Assembly: GCA_003550325.1 (NCBI GenBank)
Contig: QKWP01000072.1
Location: 81,934-145,933 of the forward strand
Source of the DNA: Gigaspora rosea
Lineage: Eukaryota; Glomeromycota; Glomeromycetes; Diversisporales; Gigasporaceae
Reading direction: 5' to 3'
DNA length: 64,000 bases
Positions 33,782 through 44,204 of this stretch are shown one piece after another; positions within the stretch are counted from its first letter, which is position 1, and the number at the start of each line of letters is the position of its first letter. The position numbers were made by a program, and so were the translations under genes. The notes below the pieces were generated by a model. The model was given only the letters and a program-made list of their open reading frames with translations, searched no databases and was not told the origin of the DNA.

Positions 33782-34216
33782 TATCCTTTTAGCTAATAAA
33801 AGCGTACTATTTGTGACCATGTATATGCACATTTACGATAATTAATTATTATCAATTTATCACCAACTGGCAGTTAAGAATTGTAACCTATTTGTGTCAT
33901 TTTAATAAAATCAATTTAATTAGCCAAATTTATTCAATTAAATGAACCTGATAACTTATAAAGAAATTTGAACAATTTTGAACAACTAGACTATTAAAAG
34001 CAAAAGGCAAATGTACGTATAAAAAAAATTTCTAGATTAATTGCATATCTAAATGTTCAGAAAACATTTGGCGCCATATGATCATATTCAATATGTTACA
34101 AAAGAAGATAGAAAATTTTATTTCCAAAAATTTAATAATGAACAGATAATTTAATAAGTACAAGATAAACTAAAAAAAATAATTTATAAAACTCACAGGA
34201 AAAATAACCCAGTATA

Positions 34217-36457
34217 TTATTTGCCAAAAAGTTTTCTCAAAGAATCATTGTCAAAGAAAAGTTCATCAGGATCATATTTTACTCGGATGTTTTCAACCTC
34301 ATTTATACATTTTCCCAAATGTTTACGTGCATGTGGGAAAATACCAGGTACATGTTCCCACATTTTGCCCAATGTGGTTGAGCATTATATTTCTTCATCC
34401 ATCTCTCGGCAAATTCACGTGAAAATCAAGGAAACCTTGAGTGCCATTAATAGACAAAAACTTCAAGTAAACAATAATATGTGTCTGGGTTTTTGTCATA
34501 TGTAGAAGCAAGTAAACATTTGGATGCTTTGTTGATTCTAAATTCTGCTGCAATATTTAATGGATACTTTTTATCTGCAGCTAACTCATAAATCTAAGAG
34601 ATAAAGGAAGAAAAAGAGGCTAAGGAATATTTTACAAATAAATATATAAAATTAAATCGTATAAGCTTTATAAACATTACCCGTTTAACAATATAATTGA
34701 CTTCGTCGATGACATTTGAAAAATCCTTGATTTATATAATATAATTGTTAGTTGATATATGCTATAGCCAAATTCATATCTTAATTAAACCAGAGATTGG
34801 AAATGATGAAATTTGAGGAATTATTTTATCATATGCTCGAATTTTTCATAGATCAATGAACTTTTTATATTAAAATCCAATAAGATTGCTAAATAGTATA
34901 AACCTTAGCAATTAGTATCGGTATTATAAATATAACTTTTTATATAACCAATGTTCAAGTGAATGTTTGATTAAAAATTTTAATGATTGATGCATCATAA
35001 TCATAATTAATTCTAATCTCTATTTTAAACATCTACTTACATGATTAACCTTGAAACAAACTCAAGGTCCATACAAGGGGTACGTCTAAAGCCGTGTGCG
35101 GTCATGTGTTTTTGACTTTTTGATTAGGGTTAGGGTAAGGGTTAGTCTGGGGTCAGAGTTAGAATATTCTATATAGTAAAATTGCCTCCCCGACATTTTT
35201 TGTTAATACCCCAAGGTAGGTTTAGATGCTCGTTTTTTGTATTTTGGACGTTTTTCACTTTTCTTTCACTTTATTTTCTTCGTCGGGCTGATCCGTGTCG
35301 ATCAAAACAAGCAATTTTATTGGCTCTATGTCACGTGACGCACACGGCTTTAGACGACCCCCATACAAGGAATGTGATTGATACCACTCTGTAAAAAATC
35401 TGAGAAAATTAATTATAGCTTAAATTAAAAATACTTAAAATCAACATTTAATAGAAGAAACGCACTTGATAATGAATTGCATCAGGTGCTTGTAAAATCT
35501 TTTCACTTTCATGATCAACACCTGCTTTAAAGAGAAGATGAGTAATAAATGGGGTAGATTCTGGATAGTTAACAACGTGTTGATAAACATGGTCTCCAAA
35601 TTCGAGTTCAAAGCTTTGGAAGGCCGACCTGATTTGCTCTTCATCTGGTTTTCAGTAACATTTAGTTCAGTTTTTTTGCAAGTTTTGCCCAAAGTTTATC
35701 ATTCTTTTCATTAAGGCCTGCTCCATTGAATGGCCAATAGAAAACTTCAACACTATCATTTCAATGCATCATTTTTGAGGTTTTCTGGTTTCCAATAATC
35801 CAAAATATTCGGGAAGGAATCTTTCACTTGAAATTAAACATTGGTTCGACTATAAAAGCGAGCTTATATATAATTCCCAAGAGACCTGTAGTACAGAATC
35901 AATGTTTAAAAATCAGATAAGTACTTGATTTTCTTCATTTAGTTTTTTTTTAAAAAAAAAAAAATTACCAAAACTGATTCTAGCAGTATTCATTTCAACA
36001 GGATCAATCTCATCAGAGAACTCACGAAGTTCTCCATCAGCAATTACAATTTGAAAAGAGATAACTTTTTCTGGGATGCATGAATTTGCGCATTTCGCAC
36101 CGTGAGAACCTGTCGACACAATGCCAGAAGTTGTCACAGTATTCAATACAGTCGCAGCATCCAATGTCAATGGAGGTCATGTTTACTTTACTTTTTATCG
36201 AGATCTTTAAGGTAAACACCTATATATTCAATCGAGTAAATTAATTAAAATAAAATCTTGAATTTACTAATCTTTAAAAATCTTTTCCTTACCTGCTTCG
36301 GTGGTAACTGTCCAAGTTTTCAATCTTTCATTATATTGAATATCAATAGCATTTAAATCAGTAACTATTACTAAATATCCATTAGTAACACTAAAACTGC
36401 TCCAAGTATGACCCGCAGTAGCACAACGAATTTTCTTATTATTTTCCTTTGTTATTT
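34217..36457 (-). pseudogene. FAD-linked sugar-1,4-lactone oxidase-like pseudogene (copy B)
   Basis: Better preserved than copy A. Exons in order: residues with TAGHTWSSFSVTNG (FAD site), ending in a good donor at TTEAG; an exon with LDAATVLN and GIVSTGSHGAKCANS; an exon with SVEVFYWPFNGAGLNEKNDK and DEEQIRSAFQSFE; SGIDHIPCMDHEF; and a last exon starting IYELAADKKYPLNIAAEFR, holding ERWMKKYNAQPHWAK and ending RVKYDPDELFFDNDSLRKLFGK-stop at 34217. PHWAK and the DPDELF tail are typical of the aldonolactone oxidase family. Breaks: a missing base before LDAATVLN, frame changes in the third and last exons, and a 283-bp MITE inside the SGIDHIP exon. The 5' end is cut by the N at 36458. Confidence 0.8.
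35078..35360. mobile_element. Mutator-type MITE inserted in an oxidase exon
   Basis: Inverted ends GGGTACGTCTAAAGCCGTGT and the complement of GGGTCGTCTAAAGCCGTGTG are flanked by a perfect 9-bp repeat, CCATACAAG (35069-35077, 35361-35369). Nine bases is the Mutator-like hallmark. Copy A has the uninterrupted exon at about 3690. Inside is a telomere-like stretch (TTAGGGTTAGGG at about 35127). Confidence 0.88.
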
Positions 36458-36458
36458 N
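36458..36458. other. Single-N contig join
   Basis: The about 250 bp before the N (36206-36457) recur after it (36459-36716) with differences. The right side carries the copy A form, including the stop after NAI. Confidence 0.85.
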
Positions 36459-36740
36459 CTTTAAGGTAAACACTTATATATTCAATCGAGTAAATTAATT
36501 AAAATAAAACCTTGAATTTACTAATCTTTAAAGATCTTTTCCTTACCTGCTTCGGTGGTAGCTGTCCAAGTTTTCAATCATTCATTATATTGAATCTAAA
36601 TAGCATTTAAATCATTAACTATTACTAAATATCCATTAGTAACACTAAAACTGCTCCAAGTATGACCCGCAGTAGCACAACGAATTTTCTTATTATTTTC
36701 CTTTGTTATTTTTACGATTTTTTTAAATCATGTAAATGTA
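36459..36740 (-). pseudogene. Third fragment of the oxidase first exon
   Basis: Repeats the TAGHTWSS exon with the same premature stop as copy A, and runs on into sequence nearly identical to 4746-6409. It looks like a second contig of block A type rather than a true third gene copy. Confidence 0.65.
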
Positions 36741-38117
36741 CGAGGATTTTTTATCAATAATTTATTGTTTATGCTTGTCATGCACGAGGATTTTTCTCAA
36801 TAATTTGAATTTTTTCAATGGCAAGCATTTTTAGTGAGCATGTTTAGAATATAACGTTACTATTAGCATTTTTACTTTTACACTAAATAAAGATGTCCCT
36901 ATTGTATTAATCAAGCCTTTATTTTTAACACTTTACAAATTAGTTAACTTATTACCATTTTTGTCACTGAGGAAAAACAATTTTGTGTGGTTTACATATT
37001 GTAAGTATTTCGGAATTAATAATTCGACGCCTGATTTCATAATATTTTTAAAAGTATATGCTTATTTTCGTAATCGCTTACTGGTAGATGCTTATCAAAA
37101 GAAATTAATTTATTACCGACTACCCATTTAATTTATTGTTTTTATTCGGAACTTTAAACAGCAAGATCTTTAAAACCTACTTATTTTCGAAATAAGTCAA
37201 TTATGAAACTCCCTAATTCGAGAATCTTCAAATCTGTATTGTATTAATTTATAAGTTTGCTGTTTTCACGAAATGGGAAACAATAAGATTTTAATATAGT
37301 GCACCTATTTATTTCCGAACTACGCTGTTTTTTTTTTTTAATTCAGAAACCCAACATCTTCATTTTCTTTTTATAAACTTCTTTTTAACACTATTTTCAT
37401 TTGATTATATTCATTTATATTTTTAATCTCGTCAACAATTTAAATATTTAATCATTGATAGTCGAAATAACTTGATGGATTAGGTGCGTGAATCACATAC
37501 ATATTTGAAAATTTCGCGATAACAATGAAAACTTAATGTAAATGATAAAAAATTTAAAACGTATATAAGAACCTAAAATTCAATAAAAATAAAATGACAG
37601 TTTAATTTTACTTCTTGGTCCAATAAATTCAAATTGAACTTGTTATGGTACAATAGATATACTGTAAATGAATCAGAAATAAATTATTTCTAAGAAAAAA
37701 CCATCATCTAACAAACTATAAATAAATTCTGCATTATAACACAACGCATCGATACTTGGATTTTCTATAACTTGCTGCCATACTATAATTATATAAAGGT
37801 TCTTGCACTAGTTTGATTTAATAAAAATTTATGCTGTACTAATCAAAATTTAAACTATCCAATTTTATATATTAATGTATATATAACGCAAAGTACTAAC
37901 AAAGTTATTTTCAGTTTACAATAAATGTTATTTTTACGATATTTAACTTTATGTTGATAAAATTGTAAAGCATAGATATTAACATTCGTAACGATACCTT
38001 TCTTTTTTTTTTCTTTTTGACAATATAAAGCAAAAATAAGGTAACGTCCAACGGTTTGAGTTAGACCACTTAACAACCCTAGTTTGTACGTTTTAAAATT
38101 TTTGATTGGCTTAGATT
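36741..38117. other. Gene-free end of block B
   Basis: Follows block A 4746-6409 closely, without the MITE at 5604-5769. No gene is seen. It ends at TTGGCTTAGA, exactly where copy A meets its N. Confidence 0.6.
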
Positions 38118-39108
38118 TGAAAATGTGATCTGGGAATGTGATTTGTGAACGTGACCTGAGTACGTTTTTTGTAATGATATTTGTAATAATGACATTAATA
38201 TTTGTAATTATGATTAGTTTATTATATCTATCCGTAATAATGATCATATTGTTAACATTATTATAATTGATATTATATTATTCTTGTAATAATAAAAAAA
38301 ATTCAATTGCACTTTGCCATTTTTGACTTGCTATATCCAAAAACCATAGTCAGACCATGAGAAAATTAAAATAATGTGATCAGTTCTGAGGATGCGATTT
38401 AAATTTGTAATTATAATCTTCGCATATTAATGTTATAATATAATTTATGATTGATCTATTACTATGAATTAATAATCAGTTGAAGCATGATGGAAAGTCG
38501 TTTTGATTGGCTGATGTGGTACAACTGTAATGTCGATCGTTACACAATTATTTATATTAGTTTTAGAGTACCCCCTATATGAAAACGTAATCGCCCATAT
38601 GACAAGTCGCTGTATATGTCACCTACGAACCTATAATTTTCGGAATACATTGGTCTTTGGCCTTACTAACGGCTGGCAAATTTAATCAGATATAATCAGG
38701 TTCCCGGGAGACTTTCACTAATGCCGCATCTTTGCTATTAGTCTAATAGTAAATAGCTAAGTAGGCTCGTGAAGCTTTTTTTTTTTTGTTTTTTTTTTCA
38801 AGAGCGTTATTTCAACGGTTATTTTGCTCTTAAAAACTTGTAATCAAACCGTCCTAGGTGATTACAAGAGAGATCTGAACGATCTATAAAAAGTAGTTCT
38901 GCGTAAAGCATAAGAACTATTAAGTATAAAAGCGTTGGTAATTAAATTTTACTTTTTGTAATTTTTTTTTTTTATTAAAGTGTTACTTCAACGGCTAGAT
39001 GTAGTTCTGCATAAGGCGTAAGAAAATAAGTATGAAAAGAAAACGACTGAAAGGTAATTGAAATTTGCTAATAAGCGTTAGCTTTTGTAAAATTTTTTTT
39101 TAAATTAT

Positions 39109-39291
39109 TTAAAGTATTTTGAAATTAGCAATCTCGGCAGTTAATTGTTTTAATTCTGGATTTTTCTTCTCCTCAGGTGCAGTTTTTTTTGGCTCTGGGG
39201 ATGGAGGAGTTTTGGTAACATCTTTTTTTGCATCGGTTTTAGTTTTATCTTCTTTTTGCTTTAATGATTCTTTTTCGGATCTTTTACTCAT
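39109..39291 (-). CDS. Lys/Glu-rich 60-aa ORF, probable captured fragment
   Basis: MSKRSEKESLKQKEDKTKTD leads a highly charged, disordered-looking peptide with a PPSPEPKK stretch. Its last few codons and its stop lie in the element arm (boundary at about 39123), so the original 3' end was lost at the junction. It looks like a piece of a host gene carried in the arm. Product unknown. Confidence 0.4.
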   Translation of the reverse strand: MSKRSEKESLKQKEDKTKTDAKKDVTKTPPSPEPKKTAPEEKKNPELKQLTAEIANFKIL

Positions 39292-39819
39292 ATATAAATT
39301 ATTTTTTTTGACTTTTTATTCTTAGCAGGGTGCTATGGTAAACGTGGTTAGGCAAATGTTCTCAATAACGACCAAATTGTCCTGAATCTAATTCGACCAG
39401 AGTGCTAACTTCTTTTTTTCGGACCGCCAGTTCGGCCGCTGCTGGAGCAAATTGTTGGAGAAAAATTGGTAAGTATTACCCAAATAATCTAATTGTAAAT
39501 TATTCTCTTTCTTGGCAAATAGCGGCTTTTATTTCTTCTTTTTCGAGGCCTTGGAGGTGAGGGTTGTTGGCAGGGCAGTCGAGTTTGCCTGAGATGAATT
39601 GGTGTACATAAAATAACCAGCAACTGCTACTACTAGTAATGGGATGAGGTTGAGGATCATAGTTATTTAATATTATTTGGCTCAAAGTGAGCACTGAGCA
39701 GCTGGTTATGACGGTAATTTGAGTGTTTATTTTTTCGGATTTAAGACTGGGTCAAGAGGAAGGTGATACTCATCCCAAAATTAATTTGAGAGCAAAATGG
39801 ATAAGGGCGAAAGCGAGGC
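39124..39819. other. 696-bp insertion in the left arm, less AT-rich
   Basis: Absent from the right arm, whose sequence reads straight across (TTTTGAAATATTTACTTCG). It is visibly richer in GC than its surroundings. It holds two small minus-strand ORFs, and GTAAGT is present on the plus strand at about 39468. No inverted repeats were seen at its ends. Confidence 0.6.
39529..39660 (-). CDS. 43-aa single-pass membrane microprotein
   Basis: Reads MILNLIPLLVVAVAGYFMYT, a hydrophobic helix at residues 2-19, then a Ser/Thr/Asn linker and a basic KASKKKK tail ending at the stop. A short hydrophobic anchor with a dilysine-rich end is a layout of small ER or mitochondrial outer membrane proteins. I cannot name it. 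An overlapping frame (39500-39694) is also open, with GLEKEEIKAAICQERE at its end, so which frame is real is uncertain. Confidence 0.4.
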   Translation of the reverse strand: MILNLIPLLVVAVAGYFMYTNSSQANSTALPTTLTSKASKKKK

Positions 39820-40747
39820 ATTTACTTCGACTAATATAATTTTAAATTTTGTATTTTAGATATATAGTAGTTATCGAGATATTCGAATAATTAATAATTC
39901 TGGGTGTTCTCAAGCAACATGCTTGATATTATTAGTTAGTAGATGGCATTATTAATTAGATTATGCAATTTTAGATTATTGGGACATCTTTGGGTTCTTG
40001 GTAAATCGTAATTGCTAAGTCATTCCCATGCTTATGTTGATTTTTAACCTAATAAAATGTTAATAAGGATAAATATGATTACTATACTGTAATAAAAAGT
40101 ACTATCAGTTATATCTTTTTAAATTATCAACAAAATTTATTTGCTATTCTATTTATTTCCCCAATAATTGAATTCTGTAATATATCCATCAATCCATACT
40201 GTCTTATAAACATGATGCAACTAAAATTTATATAAAGACTTACATATACATATACAGTATATATTTATATAATATACATATTTTTTTTTAAAAAAAAAAA
40301 CCCTTTCTAAATTATATCCCAGAACATGTTTTGGATCCACAAAATATCTTTTTTGTGCGACTTTAACATTTAAAACTTATTGAATTTCATGATTCTTTTA
40401 TTAATAAACAAATTAATTTGCTAGAATCATGCAGTAGTAAATAAAAATAATTATTCTAAATAAATAAATTATATTATAATAAAGTTAAAATAGCTATTAA
40501 AAGCTTTATATAAGATAAATAAATATTTATAATATTTAGTTTAGTAGTAAATTATATATATTATAAATATTATAATATTTTTTTATTATATAAAATAAAT
40601 TTATTTAATATTAGTAATATAGTTTATATATTGTATATAAATTTAAATAAAACTATTTTATTTATTATTAATAATAAATATAGTTAAAAATATATATATT
40701 ATCAAATATATAGTATGTTTATAATAATTTTATATTAAAAAAAGAAA

Positions 40748-43541
40748 TTACCAAGTATTTATTTTACTAATTGCATTTTGTAAATCTAATTCAATTTTTT
40801 CTTTTTGATTAATTTCAATATTTTCAGAATCTTCTATTGAATTATTTGTATCATCATCATCATTTTCATCATCTTCATTATCTTCTAAATCTTCTTTAGT
40901 AAGTTTATCTTTATCTTCTGCTTCTAAACGTTTTACAAATGAATTTAGATTGTTCCATATTCCTTCTTTAAAATAATTTATACAATGCTTGCATTTGAAT
41001 TCTATTTGATTATAACTATTCCAATGATATCCATGACCACATATCAAAATAGTTCCATCAGTATCTTGTTCAAATAATTTATAACAATAATCACAACTAT
41101 TAAAAATAGGTGGATATGTAGTATGATATCCTGCTGGTAATACTCTTTCATCTATATCATCCATAGAAATAAATTTAAGATTCAAATTTTTTTCTTTTTT
41201 GTCTTTTTTCAATTTTGGTTTTGGTTTAGTTGTAGATAAAGTAGTATTTATTTAATATTTTTTGATATTCTTCAAAAACTATTTGAAATTGTTGAAGTAA
41301 AAATAAACATGTTTTGTTAGTTAAAAAATCTAGTTCAGATGGTGAATATAGATAATGTTTAGTATTCATAAATGCTTCTTTAAATGCAGAATGTTTATTA
41401 GCATCTAATAATAAATATAATTATTTAGTATTTATATATTTTATAATTAATAATAATTGTTAAATTTTAAAATACCTAATAAATATGCTTGTTTTTGAAT
41501 ATTATTTGCATTATCTTTGCATGTTGTTGCTGCTCTAATTCTGCTATGAATATTTTCAATCCAATAATCATTAAAATTAACTAAAAAAGCTTAATTGCTT
41601 CTTTTATAGGATGATTATTTTGTTCCCAATAAAATATATCTGATAAAAATGCTAATGGAGCTTTGTTGTAATTTTTATGTTTCCATCTTAAAGCAAAAGT
41701 CCAAATACGAAAAATTGTTTCAAGATATTCATCAAATGATCCTGATCGAAACAATATGGCATATACATCAAGTACTGCTGGAATAATATTATCTAAAAGA
41801 TCAATTATTGCTTGATATTCAGTAAATTTGCATAGAGCTCCAAATTTTTCTGTTATTAAATTTCTAATTTTAATCCATGCACTATATGCTAATTCTAAAA
41901 GTAAATTTATTCTCCATGGTCTTGGTTTTTTAGCAAATTTTTTACGTAATCCAAATACACTATGAAATAATTTTTCAAAGAAGCTATAATAAATTTTAAT
42001 AACTTGCTCTCTACTATTAAGACTAACATGTAATGGTCCAAGAATAGGAACAAATGAAATTACTTCAGATGGAATTTGTGCTTTTGAATTATCTTTATTT
42101 AAACGAGTAATAGCTCTTCTAATAAATAATTGCCCTGGCCAATCTGCAATTACTGGAGCAATATAATATTTAAATGATTTGTTTTTTTATCATATTTAAG
42201 TATTATATTTAAAATTTCTAAATAATCTTGCATAGAATAAAGAGGCTGTTCTTTAATTTCAATTAAAATTGTTTCTTTCATTTTTCTTTCTTTTTTTCTT
42301 TCTGCAATAGCATTATTATAACAGTGTATAGTAAGTTGATCAATACGATCAAGTTTAAAAACTTTCAGATTGCTTTGTACTAGCCCATTGTATTTTGCGT
42401 TGTGAATAAGAAAGATCAAAAAACCCTTGATACTTATTAATAAGTTGTTCACAAATAATTGATGCATCAATATTTACTGGATTATGAACTGATATACCAT
42501 TAAAAATTACTGGTACTGGTCCACATTGCTCAATTTTTTTGCACATACTTGTTGCTAAATAAGCTGCCCCTGATACCCTGATAAATTAGTATTATCTGGT
42601 CTTCTTTTTTCATGGATATTATGATAATCATCTATATTATATACACAAAGTGAATATTTCTAATAAATGAATTAAAATAAAATATTAAAATATTATTTAA
42701 AAAAATATATAAAAAATTTTAGTTATATAGCTTTATTTTAAATATTTAAATAACTTTACTTACATTTTTAATAAAATATTCTTCAACTTTTGATGAATGT
42801 TGTACAGCAATTTTTTTCTTATTATTATAAACTGTTTTATTAGTAACAGAAATTCCAGCATTACTTAAAGTATTAATTGTTTTACAAGATGCGCCACATG
42901 CTGCAAGATATAATCCAAGCTCCAATTTAAATTGATTAGCATGCATATTACAAAAACCAGCAATTAAATAAAGAATTACTGCAACTTTTTTTTTTAGCAT
43001 CTTCTTGTAAATTTAATGACCAATTTAGTGGTATAATAATTTTACATATTTCATCAAAAAATCCAATTAAATCAGAATCAGATTCTTCAAGCATTTTTTT
43101 AAAATTATTAGGTTCAAGTACAAGACTAGCTGATTCTTTTCATTGTTTATTATAAATTATAGTAGTCATTTTTTTTATTTTATCAGAAAGAGATAATTGT
43201 GGTAATGGATCTAAAAATAATTAAATTATAAATTATAAATAAAATTTTATATATTAAATAAAGTTTAAATATTTACTAATGAAATTATTATTTTCAATAA
43301 TATTATTTAAACCAATATTATTTTGATAATTTGTTCTAAAATTACTCCAAGCATTTTCAACAATTTCCATATAATGAGCATTACAAATTTGTTAATTTAT
43401 TTGCAAATATGAATATTGTTGAAGGGTTCCTGTAGCTAATGCCTTTGCAAAAGCATTATCAGTTAAGCTTCTAAATATTGTAAATTCTTTGTTACAATTA
43501 TGAATAGAACAAGGTCCTTGGTTAGTTTTTTGTTTAGGCAT
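40748..43541 (-). pseudogene. C2CH-finger / RING-like gene of the long-TIR element, decayed
   Basis: The N-terminus MPKQKTNQGPCSIHNCNKEF starts a C-x4-C..(36)..C-x2-H finger, the spacing of a THAP-type domain. Two introns can be seen (about 43207-43275; about 41405-41475, GTATTT..TTATTAG). Further on are FKLELGLYLAACGASCKTIN, NIDDYHNIHEKRRPDNT, INKYQGFFDLSYSQRKIQW, LTIHCYNNAIAERKKERKMK and NFNDYWIENIHSRIRA. The C-terminal 154 aa (40748-41212) hold a RING-like CDYC..CGHGYHW..CKHC cluster and an acidic tail. Several stops and frame changes interrupt it (for example within the C2CH finger and before KKKVAVILYL). I recall many similar proteins in Rhizophagus. A transposase role is inferred from the TIR context only. 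Confidence 0.6.
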
Positions 43542-43771
43542 AATGATAATAAAAATTTTGTAATAAAGTTTTGTAAAAAAAATTTATTTTAATAAATTTA
43601 AAATAATTTATTATTAATATATTTCAGAATAATCTTTATATACTTGTATTCAATATTAACAAATAATAGCATATATCATATAGGCACAAAATAATGCTTA
43701 TGGATTTTATTTTGAAATTCAAAGCTCCCTAAAATACCATGCGCGTCTCTGAATTAATGCGCACCCATTTA

Positions 43772-43882
43772 GAGTGTCCAGGGTACTATAGCGCATAATT
43801 CTGCTCACACCAAAAATAATTTTTTATATTGTTTTTATAAAAAACATGTGCAGAATTATGCACTATAGTGCCCTGGACACTC
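43772..43882. mobile_element. 111-bp mariner-type MITE
   Basis: GAGTGTCCAGGG..CCCTGGACACTC inverted ends with inner GCATAATTCTGC repeats; TA at 43770-43771 and 43883-43884. Almost wholly palindromic. Related to 9004-9263. Confidence 0.8.
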
Positions 43883-43887
43883 TATAC

Positions 43888-43997
43888 TAGAGATGTGATC
43901 CGTTATCTGTTTTTATCCGTTTTTATATTAAAAACTGCGGATATCCGCAGATTTTAATATGAAAACTGATGGAAACGGATAATGGATCACATCTCTA
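43888..43997. mobile_element. 110-bp hAT-type MITE
   Basis: TAGAGATGTGATCCGTTATC and its complement form the ends. An 8-bp duplication (CTCTATAC at 43880-43887, CTCCATAC at 43998-44005, one mismatch) flanks it. Its left target copy includes the last bases of the neighbouring mariner MITE, so it landed at that element's edge. Confidence 0.8.
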
Positions 43998-44009
43998 CTC
44001 CATACCCAT

Positions 44010-44110
44010 TAATCAACATCTCTGAAAATCAGCCCTTATTTTTGAAATAACACACATGGGTGTACTTAAAATAACACACAGGTCAATTATTTAACACACA
44101 GGTAGGGTTT
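44010..44110. repeat. Short direct repeats, AACACACAGGT
   Basis: Three copies of AA(C/T)ACACA(C/G)(A/G)(T/G)G lie between the MITEs and the right arm. Confidence 0.45.
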
Positions 44111-44204
44111 ATGTTCATTCTTTGTAATATCTGAATATTCCTCATGAATATTCGAATATTTACTAAAGATTTATTGAATAGAATTGTTGATTTATTCGGC
44201 CAAA

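Larger units (their letters stand above)
27463..38117. repeat. Duplicated block, copy B
   Basis: Matches block A (716-6409), beginning at ATGAAAGGCATAATTC. It is longer because of a pogo element (from 27581), an internal duplication with an AT-rich insert (30900-32810), a MULE-type MITE (35078-35360) and repeats around two N joins. After the N at 36458 the sequence restarts about 250 bp back and follows copy A closely. Confidence 0.85.
38571..40445 (+). repeat. Left arm of the long-TIR element
   Basis: Reverse complement of 44205-45672. Matching landmarks include GACAAGTCGCTGTATATGTC, TATTAGTCTAATAG, ACATCTTTGGGTTCTTGGTA and AATTGAATTCTGTAATAT. Interrupted by extra sequence at 39124-39819. 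Confidence 0.85.

Noticed and set aside
34221-34505. 94-aa plus-strand frame
   Set aside because: It is the opposite strand of the last oxidase exon.
35182-35394. 70-aa plus-strand frame
   Set aside because: Lies across the MULE-type MITE and its target duplication; not conserved-looking.
7900-43000. CRISPR-like arrays
   Set aside because: The tandem repeats seen lack regular unique spacers, and the DNA is eukaryotic with spliceosomal introns.
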